The notes: generated by a model from the letters alone, not told the origin. Shown: positions 35,110 to 44,721, numbered from the stretch's first letter. The stretch: DNA of 64,000 nucleotides from Chitinophaga niabensis (GCF_900129465.1 NZ_FSRA01000002.1:2356001-2420000); one strand, 5' to 3'. Made by a program: numbers and translations.

Positions 35110-36162
35110 TTATTGAGGAATAATACGGAGGCTGTCTACAACCAGTTTGCTTCCGATAGCACCACGGTAGTGATCCCCTTCGCTGCTGGAAGAAGCTACA
35201 ATCGTCATACGCAGATCTTCAGGCAGGGGAACGTTGGAGAGGTATGTGAAGGGGATATCGAACTTTAAAAAGGTGCTGCTGGCTGCTCCGTTTGTTAAAA
35301 CAGCGCTGGCTAATACCCGGTCTGATGTAAGGATGTTAGTGCCGTCCAGGTGTTCAGGACCTTTGAAGAGAACAGCATAAACAGAGCATTTATCCTGCTG
35401 GCCGGCAATAATATTGCCGTTTTGATCCTGAAAAGCTGCGCCGGGAGTGTATTTGTAATAACCGGTAAATCTTGCAGGTCTTCCTACATATGGCTGCCCG
35501 AATTCTGTAGCTGCCAGTGGATTCACGAACACGGCGGAGGTATTAAAATTACCCAGGAACAGGGAACCCGCAATGAGCCGGATACCTACTAATTCAGACA
35601 GTGGTGTACCTTTCAATGTTATCATCTCTGCACCTTTGCCCTGGTAACCCTCGGGCGTGGAATGCGTAGGATAAGCTTCCGGCTGTTTGGGGAAACCGGA
35701 TAAGGCCAGTCCCGGATTGCCGGAAGACCATATGGTGCTGTTATCTGCCTCTAATGTATATTCATATTTATCGGTGGCATTGATGCCCCAGTTCTCAAAA
35801 TTAAATGACCAATTACCCACGTTCACCACCTGTACCGTATATGTTTTTTTCCCTTCGCCATTCTGCGGAGTAACCACATATTGTACCGGTCCTTTTTTAG
35901 GAAAAATGGAGTCCCCTGAGGCTGGCACTACTGTTGCTCCGCCTGAGAGCTTCAGCACAGGGGCAATTCCACTGTTATATGCACTGGCCTGCAGATGTAG
36001 CATAATTCTCCGGTTGGATTGATCAATGAACACATTGCTGGTCAGTAAAGCGGGATCAACCGTGAACGTCTCTATATCAGCTTCAGGATTCAGCGGTGCT
36101 TTTTTGATGCAGGATTGGAAAAGCAGCAAAAAGGCCGTGAGCGCAGCACAGTGTTTTCTCAT
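35110..36162 (-). CDS. PCMD-domain lipoprotein
   Basis: A 350-residue lipoprotein (signal ends at the cysteine in LLLFQSCIKKAP). An N-terminal bacterial immunoglobulin-like segment (about 25-110) is followed by the PCMD domain (putative carbohydrate metabolism domain) at about 115-350, with landmarks YTPGAAFQDQNGN, GPEHLDGTNILTSDRVLASAVL and LKFDIPFTYLSN. The family is linked to glycan use in Bacteroidota but no activity is known. It is followed immediately by a barrel protein gene. Confidence 0.88.
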   Translation of the reverse strand: MRKHCAALTAFLLLFQSCIKKAPLNPEADIETFTVDPALLTSNVFIDQSNRRIMLHLQASAYNSGIAPVLKLSGGATVVPASGDSIFPKKGPVQYVVTPQNGEGKKTYTVQVVNVGNWSFNFENWGINATDKYEYTLEADNSTIWSSGNPGLALSGFPKQPEAYPTHSTPEGYQGKGAEMITLKGTPLSELVGIRLIAGSLFLGNFNTSAVFVNPLAATEFGQPYVGRPARFTGYYKYTPGAAFQDQNGNIIAGQQDKCSVYAVLFKGPEHLDGTNILTSDRVLASAVLTNGAASSTFLKFDIPFTYLSNVPLPEDLRMTIVASSSSEGDHYRGAIGSKLVVDSLRIIPQ

Positions 36163-36201
36163 ATGATGTGGGTTATTCTTAGTTAATGTAAGAAAAAACA
36201 G

Positions 36202-37122
36202 TTACTTCTTCTTAACAAATATACCATCTGGTATACTTCCTGTCCAGCATTTGGGCAGGTCCTTTTCTTTCACGCCGAATAACCTGGCAATTACCATTGC
36301 CGTATTCTTATTGCTGTTATACATGTTTGTTAAGCCGGATCTTTTAATCTCCGGACCTGTAATAGCCCATGGCACCTGCATTTCTTCCATACTGGTACCA
36401 CCATGGCCGCTTTTGGGATGCCCGCCATGATCTGTGATCAACAGGAAGTGTGTATCGTCATATAACTTTTCCGCTCTTATTTTATCTAAAAAGATCCCAA
36501 TAGCTGTATCGGCCTGCTCAATGGCAGTGATGTATTGCGGTGACATCCAGTTGTAACTATGCCCTGCATGGTCTGTATGCACGCTGTATAAGAAAACCAG
36601 CGTGGGTGAATGCCTGTTTTCTACGATGAAGTCAAATGCTCTTTGATAGTTACTATCGTATTTATCTTTCCATTCAAATGAAATTTCATCGAAGTATTTT
36701 TTATTCATCGAATTAGGTAATTCTGCCCAATTATAGTAAAAGGCTGTTTTAACACCGGGTACATGATCCTTCAGGATTTTAAAGATGGAAGGATAATATC
36801 CTTCTTTATCTGTTTCCAAAGGTTTCAGGCGTTGGTTCTCGAGGGTCCATTTATTATCAGTTACACCATGTTCTTCCGGGCCTGATCCTGTTAAATGGCT
36901 GGTCCAGTTTGGTAATGTTACGGATGGCATTACGGGGCGGGTGGTCAAAGACAATACGCCATCAGCTATCATTTTATCCAGGTTAGGATGCCTGGCTGTT
37001 TTGAAACCATCAACGCTGAAGCCATCAAGGCCAATAATAACAACCCGTTTCTGTGCAAAGACATGCTGTTTAGATAAATTCATTAAAACAGCTACCAGGC
37101 AGATTAATCTGATCACCTTCAT
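36202..37122 (-). CDS. Type I phosphodiesterase / nucleotide pyrophosphatase-like enzyme
   Basis: A 306-residue exported alkaline-phosphatase-superfamily enzyme. Metal ligand D33 lies in VVIIGLDGFSVDGF, the nucleophile threonine T69 in VTLPNWTSH, further ligands in HTDHAGHSYNW and ITDHGGHPKSGHGG. It would hydrolyse phosphodiester or pyrophosphate bonds in the periplasm. Length is near that of the core domain only. First gene of the leftward group 37122-31867. Confidence 0.9.
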   Translation of the reverse strand: MKVIRLICLVAVLMNLSKQHVFAQKRVVIIGLDGFSVDGFKTARHPNLDKMIADGVLSLTTRPVMPSVTLPNWTSHLTGSGPEEHGVTDNKWTLENQRLKPLETDKEGYYPSIFKILKDHVPGVKTAFYYNWAELPNSMNKKYFDEISFEWKDKYDSNYQRAFDFIVENRHSPTLVFLYSVHTDHAGHSYNWMSPQYITAIEQADTAIGIFLDKIRAEKLYDDTHFLLITDHGGHPKSGHGGTSMEEMQVPWAITGPEIKRSGLTNMYNSNKNTAMVIARLFGVKEKDLPKCWTGSIPDGIFVKKK

Positions 37123-37255
37123 ATAGTATGATATTTTCCCATCAAAATAGTAAATGTTTCTTAATGGGAATAATATTTTCCTTTTAGGAAAACTATTACT
37201 TCAATGGATAATGGTAATCCCCGGAGTGAGAATGTCAGATTTTTTAGCAGAAATA

Positions 37256-37288
37256 TTTGGAGGTTTGACATTAAAATTTCTATATTTG
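37256..37288 (+). promoter_or_regulatory. Promoter of the second tRNA-Asp gene
   Basis: TTTG at 37256-37259, a spacer of 21 bases and TATATTTG at 37281-37288. The same spacing and the preceding AATA appear before the tRNA-Asp at 25290. Confidence 0.75.
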
Positions 37289-37336
37289 CAGCCCCTCAAA
37301 GGAATAAAGCAGGCCTTAAAAGCCCGCTGATATTGA

Positions 37337-37410
37337 GGATCGGTAGTTCAGTTGGTTAGAATGCCGCCCTGTCACGGCGGAGGTCGCGGGTTCGAGTCCC
37401 GTCCGGTCCG
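37337..37410 (+). tRNA. tRNA-Asp (GTC), second copy and probable integration site
   Basis: Identical over all 74 bases to the gene at 25290-25363, also followed by CA. An integrase gene begins 190 bases downstream, and base composition changes here, as expected when an element integrates into the 3' end of a tRNA gene and rebuilds it. Confidence 0.97.
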
Positions 37411-37600
37411 CATAGCAACTTCCTCAGTCAAGGATCACGAAAGTGATCCTTTCTTTATTTTACAGCATTTGCTTTACAGTCAAGGGTTTTGAAGGTTTCT
37501 TAACAACACTTCGGTATTTCATTTTAGTACCTTTACAAAGGTTGACAACATTTATTCTCGACTAAAAACTCGACTAAACTCGACTAAAATTTAGTGCAAA

Positions 37601-38953
37601 ATGTTGTTACCAATTAAACCGATTTGCCCGGTAAGTAAAAAGCGGAGAGATGGCACCAGCCTAATATTTATTCAGTATTGTGCTGAAACTCCTAAATTAT
37701 TGAATACCGAAATTGCCATACCTCCCCAATTCTGGAATAAAAAGACGGAAAGTGTTTCCTCTAAATTGCCTACTGAATATGGAGATTTTTCATTATTTAA
37801 TGAAGAAATTGAAAGGCAGCTTAAAATAGCCACTGAAATAATTAAATGGGTAAATAAGAATGGGGTTACTGATAAGGGCCAATTCGTAAAGAAGGTTTTT
37901 AAACCCAATTTCGATGTTTCAACCCTGGATAAATTAGATTTATTGGGAGATCCTTTATCTGCGGATAACTCCGATCCCTTAAACATTTATTATCAAATTG
38001 AACAATATTGTAAGGATAAAAAAGGTACGGTTTCATCCGAAACAATAGCCATTTATGAAACGATGTCAGATCATCTAAAGGCATTTGAAGAATTTAGGGG
38101 TAAGCCTATTACGTTTCAGTGTCTGGATTTTGATTTTTATGATAGATTTACGCATTTCCTAACCTATACTTACCAACAACCTCGATTTAAAGAGCCCATA
38201 ATCGGATTAAAACAAAACTCCATTAGTAAAGACATCAAACATTTGAAAGGATTTGTCAAAGACCGGGCAAAGCGGAAAATCATAGCTCCAATTAATATGG
38301 AGGATTTCAAAAGCCCAGAAGAGGATTCAGATGCTATTTACTTACCATTTTCTGAAATAGCTCAAATTTATAATACTGATTTATCCCAATTTCCAGAATT
38401 AATAAATGATCGTAATCGTTTAGTCCTTGCATGTCTAACAGGATTACGCTTTAGTGATTTTTCTACCTTAGAACCTGAAGATGTTCGGGACGGAAGAATT
38501 TATTTAAAACAAGAAAAATCAGATGGACGGGTTGTAATCCCTTTAAGGAGGGAAGCAGAACAAATTCTAATAGAATTATTTAAAGAAGGGATTACCTATG
38601 TTAGTAATTCAGAGTTTAACAAAAACATCAAATTAATTGGGAGACTTGCGGGATTAAATCAACCTATAACCTTTTCCTATAAAAAAGGAATAACCGTTAA
38701 TAAAGTAACTCGACCAAAATCTGATTGGATAACTTCACATACAGGAAGGCGTTCATTTTGTACAAATGAATTCCTGGCAGGAACACCGGTTAAATTAATT
38801 ATGCTGATTAGTGGCCATAAAAAGGAAAAGGATTTTTACAAATACATCAAAATAACTCAGGAAGAGGCTGCTAAAATATTAGAGAAATTATGGGCTGAGA
38901 AAAATGCGTTGCAACCCTTAGAGCTTTATTCTACGCAAATAATTTCAGCCTAA
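37601..38953 (+). CDS. Tyrosine recombinase/integrase
   Basis: A 450-residue site-specific integrase of the type found in Bacteroidota transposons. An N-terminal arm-binding domain (1-100) and a core-binding SAM-like domain (125-225) precede the catalytic domain (245-430). Catalytic residues: R283 in TGLRFSDF, H380 and R383 in HTGRRSF, H406 in SGHKKEKDF, and nucleophile Y415 in YIKIT. It lies 190 bases from tRNA-Asp and reads away from it. Excises and inserts the element, probably together with the excisionase-like protein at 43646. Confidence 0.95.
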   Translation: MLLPIKPICPVSKKRRDGTSLIFIQYCAETPKLLNTEIAIPPQFWNKKTESVSSKLPTEYGDFSLFNEEIERQLKIATEIIKWVNKNGVTDKGQFVKKVFKPNFDVSTLDKLDLLGDPLSADNSDPLNIYYQIEQYCKDKKGTVSSETIAIYETMSDHLKAFEEFRGKPITFQCLDFDFYDRFTHFLTYTYQQPRFKEPIIGLKQNSISKDIKHLKGFVKDRAKRKIIAPINMEDFKSPEEDSDAIYLPFSEIAQIYNTDLSQFPELINDRNRLVLACLTGLRFSDFSTLEPEDVRDGRIYLKQEKSDGRVVIPLRREAEQILIELFKEGITYVSNSEFNKNIKLIGRLAGLNQPITFSYKKGITVNKVTRPKSDWITSHTGRRSFCTNEFLAGTPVKLIMLISGHKKEKDFYKYIKITQEEAAKILEKLWAEKNALQPLELYSTQIISA

Positions 38954-39098
38954 ATATTCTCAAGCTAAAACTATGAATTTCTTGAAAACGTAGCCACAAA
39001 GCATTTATTCTTTGGCATAAAACTCGTCCAATACCATTTATTATTATCCTTTTCAAAATTTTTGTAACTTTTGTTAAATTGAAGTTGATTAAGCTTAA

Positions 39099-39371
39099 AT
39101 GAAACACACAGTTAATTTTAACGAAATAAATGTTCTGGTAACATGGGAAGGTCCCCTGAGAGACGGAACTGATGTATATGTTCATACGGGTGATCCTGGT
39201 TTAGCCATGCATATTATAGTGCTTTTCCTTGATGACAAAGGTATGCGGAACCTTTGGTATGAACAATCTTGGACCGCTGACAATGAGGAGCAGGCAATGA
39301 GACTATGTAGAAGTGTTGAGAAAAATTGGAAAAACTGGTCTCGTAAAAAAGCCTTGGGGGCAAAAGAATAA
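39099..39371 (+). CDS. Hypothetical protein, 90 aa
   Basis: A small soluble protein (MKHTVNFNEINVLVTWEG...) with tryptophans in a regular pattern (LWYEQSW, NWKNWSRKK). It is outside known families as far as I can see. Base composition is like the rest of the element. Confidence 0.5.
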   Translation: MKHTVNFNEINVLVTWEGPLRDGTDVYVHTGDPGLAMHIIVLFLDDKGMRNLWYEQSWTADNEEQAMRLCRSVEKNWKNWSRKKALGAKE

Positions 39372-39490
39372 TGGAAAGATTGAAACTTCTCGCATTGTAT
39401 CGGGGCAGTCCCAGATTGAATAACCGTTAATGGCTGTGTAGGAAATTTTTTCCCTTAATTATATTCTGTATATTTTAAGAATTATATTAT

Positions 39491-39844
39491 ATGAGTAAAA
39501 GGCAGTATTTGTATGTCCCAGTATGGAAAAAATACCAGTCCCAAATAACAAGAAGCGTTAATTGGGGCTTGGGGGAAGGCTTTTCAATTCCATCCAGTTA
39601 TTTCATGAAAGTGAGCAACCGCAAGCATTTTGGTTTCAGGCTGGAAATTAAGAACGGCAATGTGGTCAATGATATTTCTGGATCTGCGATGGCCAGGGAC
39701 TTGGCATTTCTTTTATTAGAAAGCCCTGTTAATAAAGAATTGTTGGCAAAGAAACATTTTTTCGTTAGAATGTCTAGGAATTTTTACCTAGAAATATTTC
39801 CAGTAAAATTATACAAGGGTATAATGGACGGTAAAATCAATTAA
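39491..39844 (+). CDS. Hypothetical protein, 117 aa
   Basis: A basic soluble protein of beta-alpha pattern (MSKRQYLYVPVWKKYQSQ, FGFRLEIKNGNVVNDISG). Located inside the element, convergent with the helicase gene. No family is recognised. Confidence 0.55.
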   Translation: MSKRQYLYVPVWKKYQSQITRSVNWGLGEGFSIPSSYFMKVSNRKHFGFRLEIKNGNVVNDISGSAMARDLAFLLLESPVNKELLAKKHFFVRMSRNFYLEIFPVKLYKGIMDGKIN

Positions 39845-39914
39845 CTCTGCTATAAACAGGTAGTAGAATGGATCAGATAATGTCATTGGGTGCCAAATTA
39901 ATTTTTTAATCAGG

Positions 39915-42401
39915 CTAGATAATAACTGAAATAGCATTAAAATTAAATCCTATAGCTAATAATTTTTCTTTCCTATTAATTTCCAGTGTCCCTTTATAAT
40001 ATTCCTTTTGCTGTCTACTAGCCCATTCTAATAATACAGAACTCCTGCTACCCAATTTGTAATCCTCAAACTTTAATCGCCAACTTCGTTCTTTAACAGG
40101 TTTGTTCATAATGCCTAATGCATCGAGAGCATGTCTTTGTGCCGTAGAAAGCCTTCCTCTATTATACTTTGACCGCTGATTTGCAACCCAGTTTTTCAGC
40201 TCTTTGCTCATGGATGGCTCTGCAGGGTCATTTAGAAACTGTTTATATACTTCAAGATGCTCTTCAAAGCTTTTATGTGTATTGAAAGCACGAAATGGCA
40301 CACTTGAAAAGTGGATACCTATTGATCTTAACAACTCAGTTTTTTCCTCTGATAAACAACCTTCCCTAAATCTTCTTCCTTGCTCGATGCGCCATTTTTT
40401 TAAAGCCTTTACTTCTTCCCATTTCGGATTATTTTTGATTAGTTCAAAAGTTTCTTCCCAGCTCGTGATTTTTGTAGGTGTAAAATCGAAACCAGCAGCT
40501 CGCAATTTTTCTTCTCTCCATGGTTTAAGAAATCCATCCTGAAATGCAACTTTCTGCCATCTAATCCATTCCAATATAGATTTATCGATGCTGCCGCAAG
40601 TATATTTGTTAAGGCTCAATTCCCATTGCCTGTCTTTGTCGGTATATCCTATAAATCCAACCTCATCTAGTTTTTGTTTATGCTCTGCTGAAATTCTGTT
40701 TTTAAAATAACCGTTTCTTTGATTTTTTGCCCAGTTCTTCAACTCTTTGTTCATGGGTGTAACACTAATATCAAGCCTGTATAATTTGTACTCACTAAGG
40801 TAATCATCAAATGATTTTTGTAGATTGGAATCTAAATCCAGTCCAGCATTCCGAAGTATAATAATTTCTTCTTCTGTTAGTTTACTTTGTAAAAATCTGC
40901 TACGCTGATGTTGCATCCAGTTAAAAAGTGGTGTTCCTGGTATATTCCACACCGCGCCATCTTTTATCATGCCCCATTTATTTTTGGAAACTACCTCAAG
41001 CCTGATGCCCAGATCCTGTACTCTTTTTGCTCTTTCTGGATCTAGTGAACCATACCTAAACTTTTGTCTATTGCTATTGATGAAACGAAAACAGGCAGTG
41101 TTCTCTTTCGATGTGATGGGTTGACCTTTTTTAATTGTTTCCTCGAGCAATGCAAACTGAGTTTCCCAAGGATCAAATTCACCGGAAAACTTGGCAAACA
41201 ACTCCCTTATTTCCTTGGTTTCATCAAAAAAGGATACATTAATCAGGTCTTTATTCGTGGTCGCTCGTCCCAACCTCGCGTCAATTGGTATTTGTGGAAG
41301 CTCATTGGAATTCGAAAGAAACTCCTTTTCCAGTTCACCTTTAAACTGGCTATGTATAATTGAGTTAAAGTTATTCACAAGATCAAAAACAATGGGCTGG
41401 CGAAACTGGTTAACGGATAGGCATCTTCCTATCTGTTGATAATATATATTGGGGCTTGCTGTAAATCTTAATTGAATTACACCATCCACTCCCTTAATTC
41501 CGTCCAAGTGTATTGCTTCATTAAACATATCTACTGTGAAACATAAACAAGGACCATCATCATCAGAAAAATGTTTTAGTAAAACGTTGTTTTGGGCATA
41601 TCCATTAGATGATATAATCGTATATGAATTTACCTTTCCTTTAATTGATTGAAATATAGAAGTCAGTTTTTTTCTTGCGGCCTCAATCTCTGAAACCTTC
41701 GAGCAAAATACTATGAATTTATTATCGTAAGAGCGTAAGTGTTTTGTAAAAATGCTTAAAAGGCCCGAAGCCTTCTCCCAATTTATAATGGCACTATGTA
41801 TTTTTTCAGTGTAAATTTTATGGCTATTACTTCCGATTATTTTCTTTACTAAACTTCGATATTCATTGTCCACACTATAAATGGCTGAAACATATCGAGG
41901 TAGGGGTAAAATGTTAGCCTTAATTGCCTGAACCAGTGAAATGTAGCTAGCTATGTTCCCATCAAAGAATTCCTGAGCCATATCTCTGTTGTTATCCAGG
42001 TATCGGATAGGTGTAGCGGAAAATCCAATGAACTTTGATTTGATGTTATTAGATTCAATTTCTTTAATAATCCTATTCCATTCTTTTGCTCCTATTCTAT
42101 GGAATTCATCAATAATTAAGTTGTCAAAAAACACATTGCTTATATCTTCATCACTCATCAATTCCAATGCCTTAAATGTATAGAAAATGAAATCTTTTTG
42201 TGTATGCTTTCTTATTTCCGTTTCAATCAGTGTTGTTGGGCCAATTACGATGTTTTTCCGGGTTGAAAAGTGATTTAGAAGTTGAGCAATAATTACTGCC
42301 TTACCAGTTCCTGTTGGATGAACAACACAAACCTTACTTTTACTATTCAGCAGGGCCAAGATATTATTAATAGCTAGTTGATTGTGTGGATAGACATTCA
42401 T
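39915..42401 (-). CDS. Superfamily 2 helicase with multiple helicase-associated (HA) domains
   Basis: An 828-residue protein. The SF2 ATPase core has Walker A in HPTGTGKA (28-35), motif II as DEFH (98-101, a variant of DEAH), motif III SAT (128-130), and motif VI around QQIGRCLS near 325. From about 430 to 820 run roughly six HA (PF03457-type) repeats of about 65 residues, recognised by recurring W...L...Y...W...QR...Y..G.L...R...L...GF. HA domains are thought to bind nucleic acid. No nuclease or methylase domain is attached. Within a mobile element such a protein may be an accessory or defence factor, but its function is not known. It lies alone on this strand. Confidence 0.88.
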   Translation of the reverse strand: MNVYPHNQLAINNILALLNSKSKVCVVHPTGTGKAVIIAQLLNHFSTRKNIVIGPTTLIETEIRKHTQKDFIFYTFKALELMSDEDISNVFFDNLIIDEFHRIGAKEWNRIIKEIESNNIKSKFIGFSATPIRYLDNNRDMAQEFFDGNIASYISLVQAIKANILPLPRYVSAIYSVDNEYRSLVKKIIGSNSHKIYTEKIHSAIINWEKASGLLSIFTKHLRSYDNKFIVFCSKVSEIEAARKKLTSIFQSIKGKVNSYTIISSNGYAQNNVLLKHFSDDDGPCLCFTVDMFNEAIHLDGIKGVDGVIQLRFTASPNIYYQQIGRCLSVNQFRQPIVFDLVNNFNSIIHSQFKGELEKEFLSNSNELPQIPIDARLGRATTNKDLINVSFFDETKEIRELFAKFSGEFDPWETQFALLEETIKKGQPITSKENTACFRFINSNRQKFRYGSLDPERAKRVQDLGIRLEVVSKNKWGMIKDGAVWNIPGTPLFNWMQHQRSRFLQSKLTEEEIIILRNAGLDLDSNLQKSFDDYLSEYKLYRLDISVTPMNKELKNWAKNQRNGYFKNRISAEHKQKLDEVGFIGYTDKDRQWELSLNKYTCGSIDKSILEWIRWQKVAFQDGFLKPWREEKLRAAGFDFTPTKITSWEETFELIKNNPKWEEVKALKKWRIEQGRRFREGCLSEEKTELLRSIGIHFSSVPFRAFNTHKSFEEHLEVYKQFLNDPAEPSMSKELKNWVANQRSKYNRGRLSTAQRHALDALGIMNKPVKERSWRLKFEDYKLGSRSSVLLEWASRQQKEYYKGTLEINRKEKLLAIGFNFNAISVII

Positions 42402-42599
42402 TTGGTGGGAAAATCTACTATTTTAGAATTACTAATTACTAAGGTTCCGAATGGAATTCTCTTTATTTTAAAGATAGGACAGATGTGAAATTTAAATGTT
42501 AACTATTTGCAAATGAAGAGGAGGTAAAGAGTTTGAGGAAATGAGTATTTTACGTAAATTTAGTATATACAATATTTCTCATTGCAACTAGAATAAAAA

Positions 42600-42914
42600 A
42601 TGATAAAAGCAAACCTTATATTAATTGCGTGTCTAATGCTCCAGGCATGTAATGGGCAAAATCACAGGATTACCCAGGAAAGGTTAATAATTGATTCTCT
42701 TAATAGGGAATTAAGCTTTGCAAAAGCAGAGTTAGAACGAAGTTCAAGAAAACAGCCTTTGAATTCTTTTGTTATTTCTCAAATAGATAAGCATTTTGAA
42801 CAAGTGTTCGTACAATATTATGGAAAAAGTGAAGGCTTGGCTCGTTTAAAGGTGATGAATAATATCATTGGTTCAGACCAGGTTAAAAAAGAACTTTACC
42901 ATGTGTGGAAATAG
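42600..42914 (+). CDS. Small lipoprotein, tandem paralogue 1
   Basis: A 104-residue lipoprotein whose signal ends at the cysteine in LMLQACNGQ. The rest is a coiled-coil-like stretch (IDSLNRELSFAKAELERSS) and a C-terminal helix with YGKSEGLARLKVM. It is paralogous to the next gene: both share QAC, IDSL.REL..AKAEL, K.QP.(N/D)S and YGKSE. Lipoproteins of this form in conjugative elements often act in surface exclusion, but that is only a guess. Confidence 0.65.
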   Translation: MIKANLILIACLMLQACNGQNHRITQERLIIDSLNRELSFAKAELERSSRKQPLNSFVISQIDKHFEQVFVQYYGKSEGLARLKVMNNIIGSDQVKKELYHVWK

Positions 42915-43039
42915 TTGGCTATTGTAACTGTTTTAAAAAGACTGACAATTCGAACGGCAAATGTCCAAGTTTCTAGTTTCCGGATTTTTTTGCGTAATTT
43001 GAATGTATATAATATCTCCCTTTGCAACCAAACAAAAAC

Positions 43040-43384
43040 ATGAAAAGACTAAATTTTATTATCATGGCATGCTTCTTTCTTCAGGCCTGTAATGATAATA
43101 ATAATGAAACTCTTCAATATAAGCTCACAATTGACTCGCTTCAAAGAGAATTAGTTGATGCTAAAGCTGAATTGGATCAATTGAGATCCACCCGAAAGCA
43201 ACCCGTGGATTCTTCTAATATATCTCATTATGATAAACATATTGTAGATATTTTTATACAACGCTATGGAAAAAGTGAAGCAATGGTTCGTTTAAAGTTA
43301 ATGGAAAAAGCCTACGTTTCTGAAAATATGAAAATGGATCTTTTTCAGAAATGGAGAAACTTTCTCGCTAGGCATGGTGAATAA
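43040..43384 (+). CDS. Small lipoprotein, tandem paralogue 2
   Basis: A 114-residue lipoprotein; the start ATG at 43040 gives MKRLNFIIMACFFLQACN. Close relative of the gene at 42600, with IDSLQRELVDAKAELDQL, KQPVDSS and RYGKSEAMVRLKLM. The 55 bases upstream of both genes also resemble each other (TATACAATATTTCTC versus TATATAATATCTCCC), so the promoter was duplicated along with the gene. Ends at the terminator at 43483. Confidence 0.65.
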   Translation: MKRLNFIIMACFFLQACNDNNNETLQYKLTIDSLQRELVDAKAELDQLRSTRKQPVDSSNISHYDKHIVDIFIQRYGKSEAMVRLKLMEKAYVSENMKMDLFQKWRNFLARHGE

Positions 43385-43482
43385 CACCTTTTTCTATTGA
43401 TAATGTTTCATGAAAAGGCTTATTTTTGAATGAATAAATGATATTCTTTTAAGTATAATTGGACTAGGGTATCCCTGATCGG

Positions 43483-43517
43483 CATAAAGCCAGGCGAAAG
43501 CTTGGCTTTATGTTTTT
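43483..43517 (+). terminator. Intrinsic terminator after the paired lipoprotein genes
   Basis: A 13-base-pair stem CATAAAGCCAGGC / GCTTGGCTTTATG with one G-T pair and a GAAA tetraloop, then five T. Confidence 0.88.
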
Positions 43518-43645
43518 AGGTATATCCTATATTCTAATTCCCCTCCACTTCTGCAATTTTTGAAATAATTCTTTCCGAGCCTCTGATCCTACTCTGAATT
43601 TTCGCTTTTTGTTGACCACATATTTGCATTAAGAATTAGTGCAGT

Positions 43646-43990
43646 ATGGAAACAATGGCGAAAATGGGGGGACCGACAAAGCGATCTTTATCCAGGAATC
43701 AATGGGTAACCTGGGAGGATCTGCAAGTTTTTAAGCGGGATCTTCTTTTTTCCATCCAGGCCCTATTATCTAAAGCGGATGATAACCAGAACAAAAAGTG
43801 GTTAAAATCCTATGAAGTGCGAAAACTACTCAATATCTCCTATGGTACCCTCCAAACACTGAGAAGTAATGGAACATTGCCTTTTAGTAAAATTGGTGGA
43901 ACTATCTATTATGATATTGATGATATCAATAGACTAATTGCTGATCATAAAAGGAATTTAAATAAATATTGGAAACCTGATAAGCAGTAA
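43646..43990 (+). CDS. Excisionase-like helix-turn-helix protein
   Basis: A 114-residue protein with an N-terminal basic, helical part and a C-terminal MerR/excisionase-type winged helix (residues about 50-105): LKSYEVRKLLNISYGTLQTLRSNG and FSKIGGTIYYDIDDINRLI. Bacteroidota mobile elements carry such proteins as excision or transfer regulators. It is the first gene of a rightward group running to 46124. Confidence 0.85.
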   Translation: METMAKMGGPTKRSLSRNQWVTWEDLQVFKRDLLFSIQALLSKADDNQNKKWLKSYEVRKLLNISYGTLQTLRSNGTLPFSKIGGTIYYDIDDINRLIADHKRNLNKYWKPDKQ

Positions 43991-44005
43991 ATAAATACCA
44001 TCAAT

Positions 44006-44245
44006 ATGAAACCATTATCTATTTTATTACCTGGAAACCCACCACGGATAGAAGAAGTCCAAATTTATTTTAACCAGAAAGGTATGTCTTCTGCAGAAGC
44101 GGAATGCTTTTTTTTCTTTTATGAAATGAAATATTGGACAAGCCGAAAAGGTGGCCCTTTAAGAAACTGGAAAAGTACTGCTTATCAATGGATCGCTAGT
44201 CTATTGAAGAAGGAGCCCTGGCGTTTTAATAAAGATATTCATTAA
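44006..44245 (+). CDS. Hypothetical protein typical of Bacteroidota mobile elements, 79 aa
   Basis: A small protein with the pattern EEVQIYFNQKGMSSAEAECFFFFYEMKYW and GGPLRNWKSTAYQWIASLL, which resembles the small alpha-helical domain placed beside excisionases in these elements. It follows the excisionase-like gene by 15 bases. Function unknown; a role in replication or DNA binding is a guess. Confidence 0.65.
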   Translation: MKPLSILLPGNPPRIEEVQIYFNQKGMSSAEAECFFFFYEMKYWTSRKGGPLRNWKSTAYQWIASLLKKEPWRFNKDIH

Positions 44246-44255
44246 ATGTTTGGTT

Positions 44256-44690
44256 ATGATAAGTCGAGAATATCAATTAAAGAAAGGCTTGCAGGCTCTT
44301 GGGTTTGATTACGATAAATTATCAAAAACCCCTTTTTTATCCGGAATAGATGTTCTGATTTATAAGGACAAGTGCAAGGTGTTTTCTCCTGATAAGATCC
44401 CTCATTTACTACAAACAACAATTTGGATATATGATAAAGGGGAAGAAAATCCATACATAATTGATAACCTAAGCATAAGTATAAATAAGATAGAAAAGGG
44501 CTGTGATCCCTCCAACAGCGAGATTTTATCTGAATGTTTTTTTAGTTCAATTGATGCTTTGCCGAAGAGATCTGAAATTATTAAAAAGGCTGAAGAAGTC
44601 CTTCATATAAGAAGTATTGGCGAAAAATTTAATATTGACCGATTAAAAAGGGTAGAGAGTTTGGGGATATCAAATTATAAAAAGCTCTAG
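44256..44690 (+). CDS. Hypothetical protein, 144 aa
   Basis: Start at the ATG at 44256 (MISREYQLKKGLQALG). A soluble alpha/beta protein with no recognised motif, in the element's rightward group. It begins ten bases after the preceding gene. Confidence 0.55.
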   Translation: MISREYQLKKGLQALGFDYDKLSKTPFLSGIDVLIYKDKCKVFSPDKIPHLLQTTIWIYDKGEENPYIIDNLSISINKIEKGCDPSNSEILSECFFSSIDALPKRSEIIKKAEEVLHIRSIGEKFNIDRLKRVESLGISNYKKL

Positions 44691-44721
44691 TTATTATGGC
44701 TTGAAACACAAATTCGTTTTT

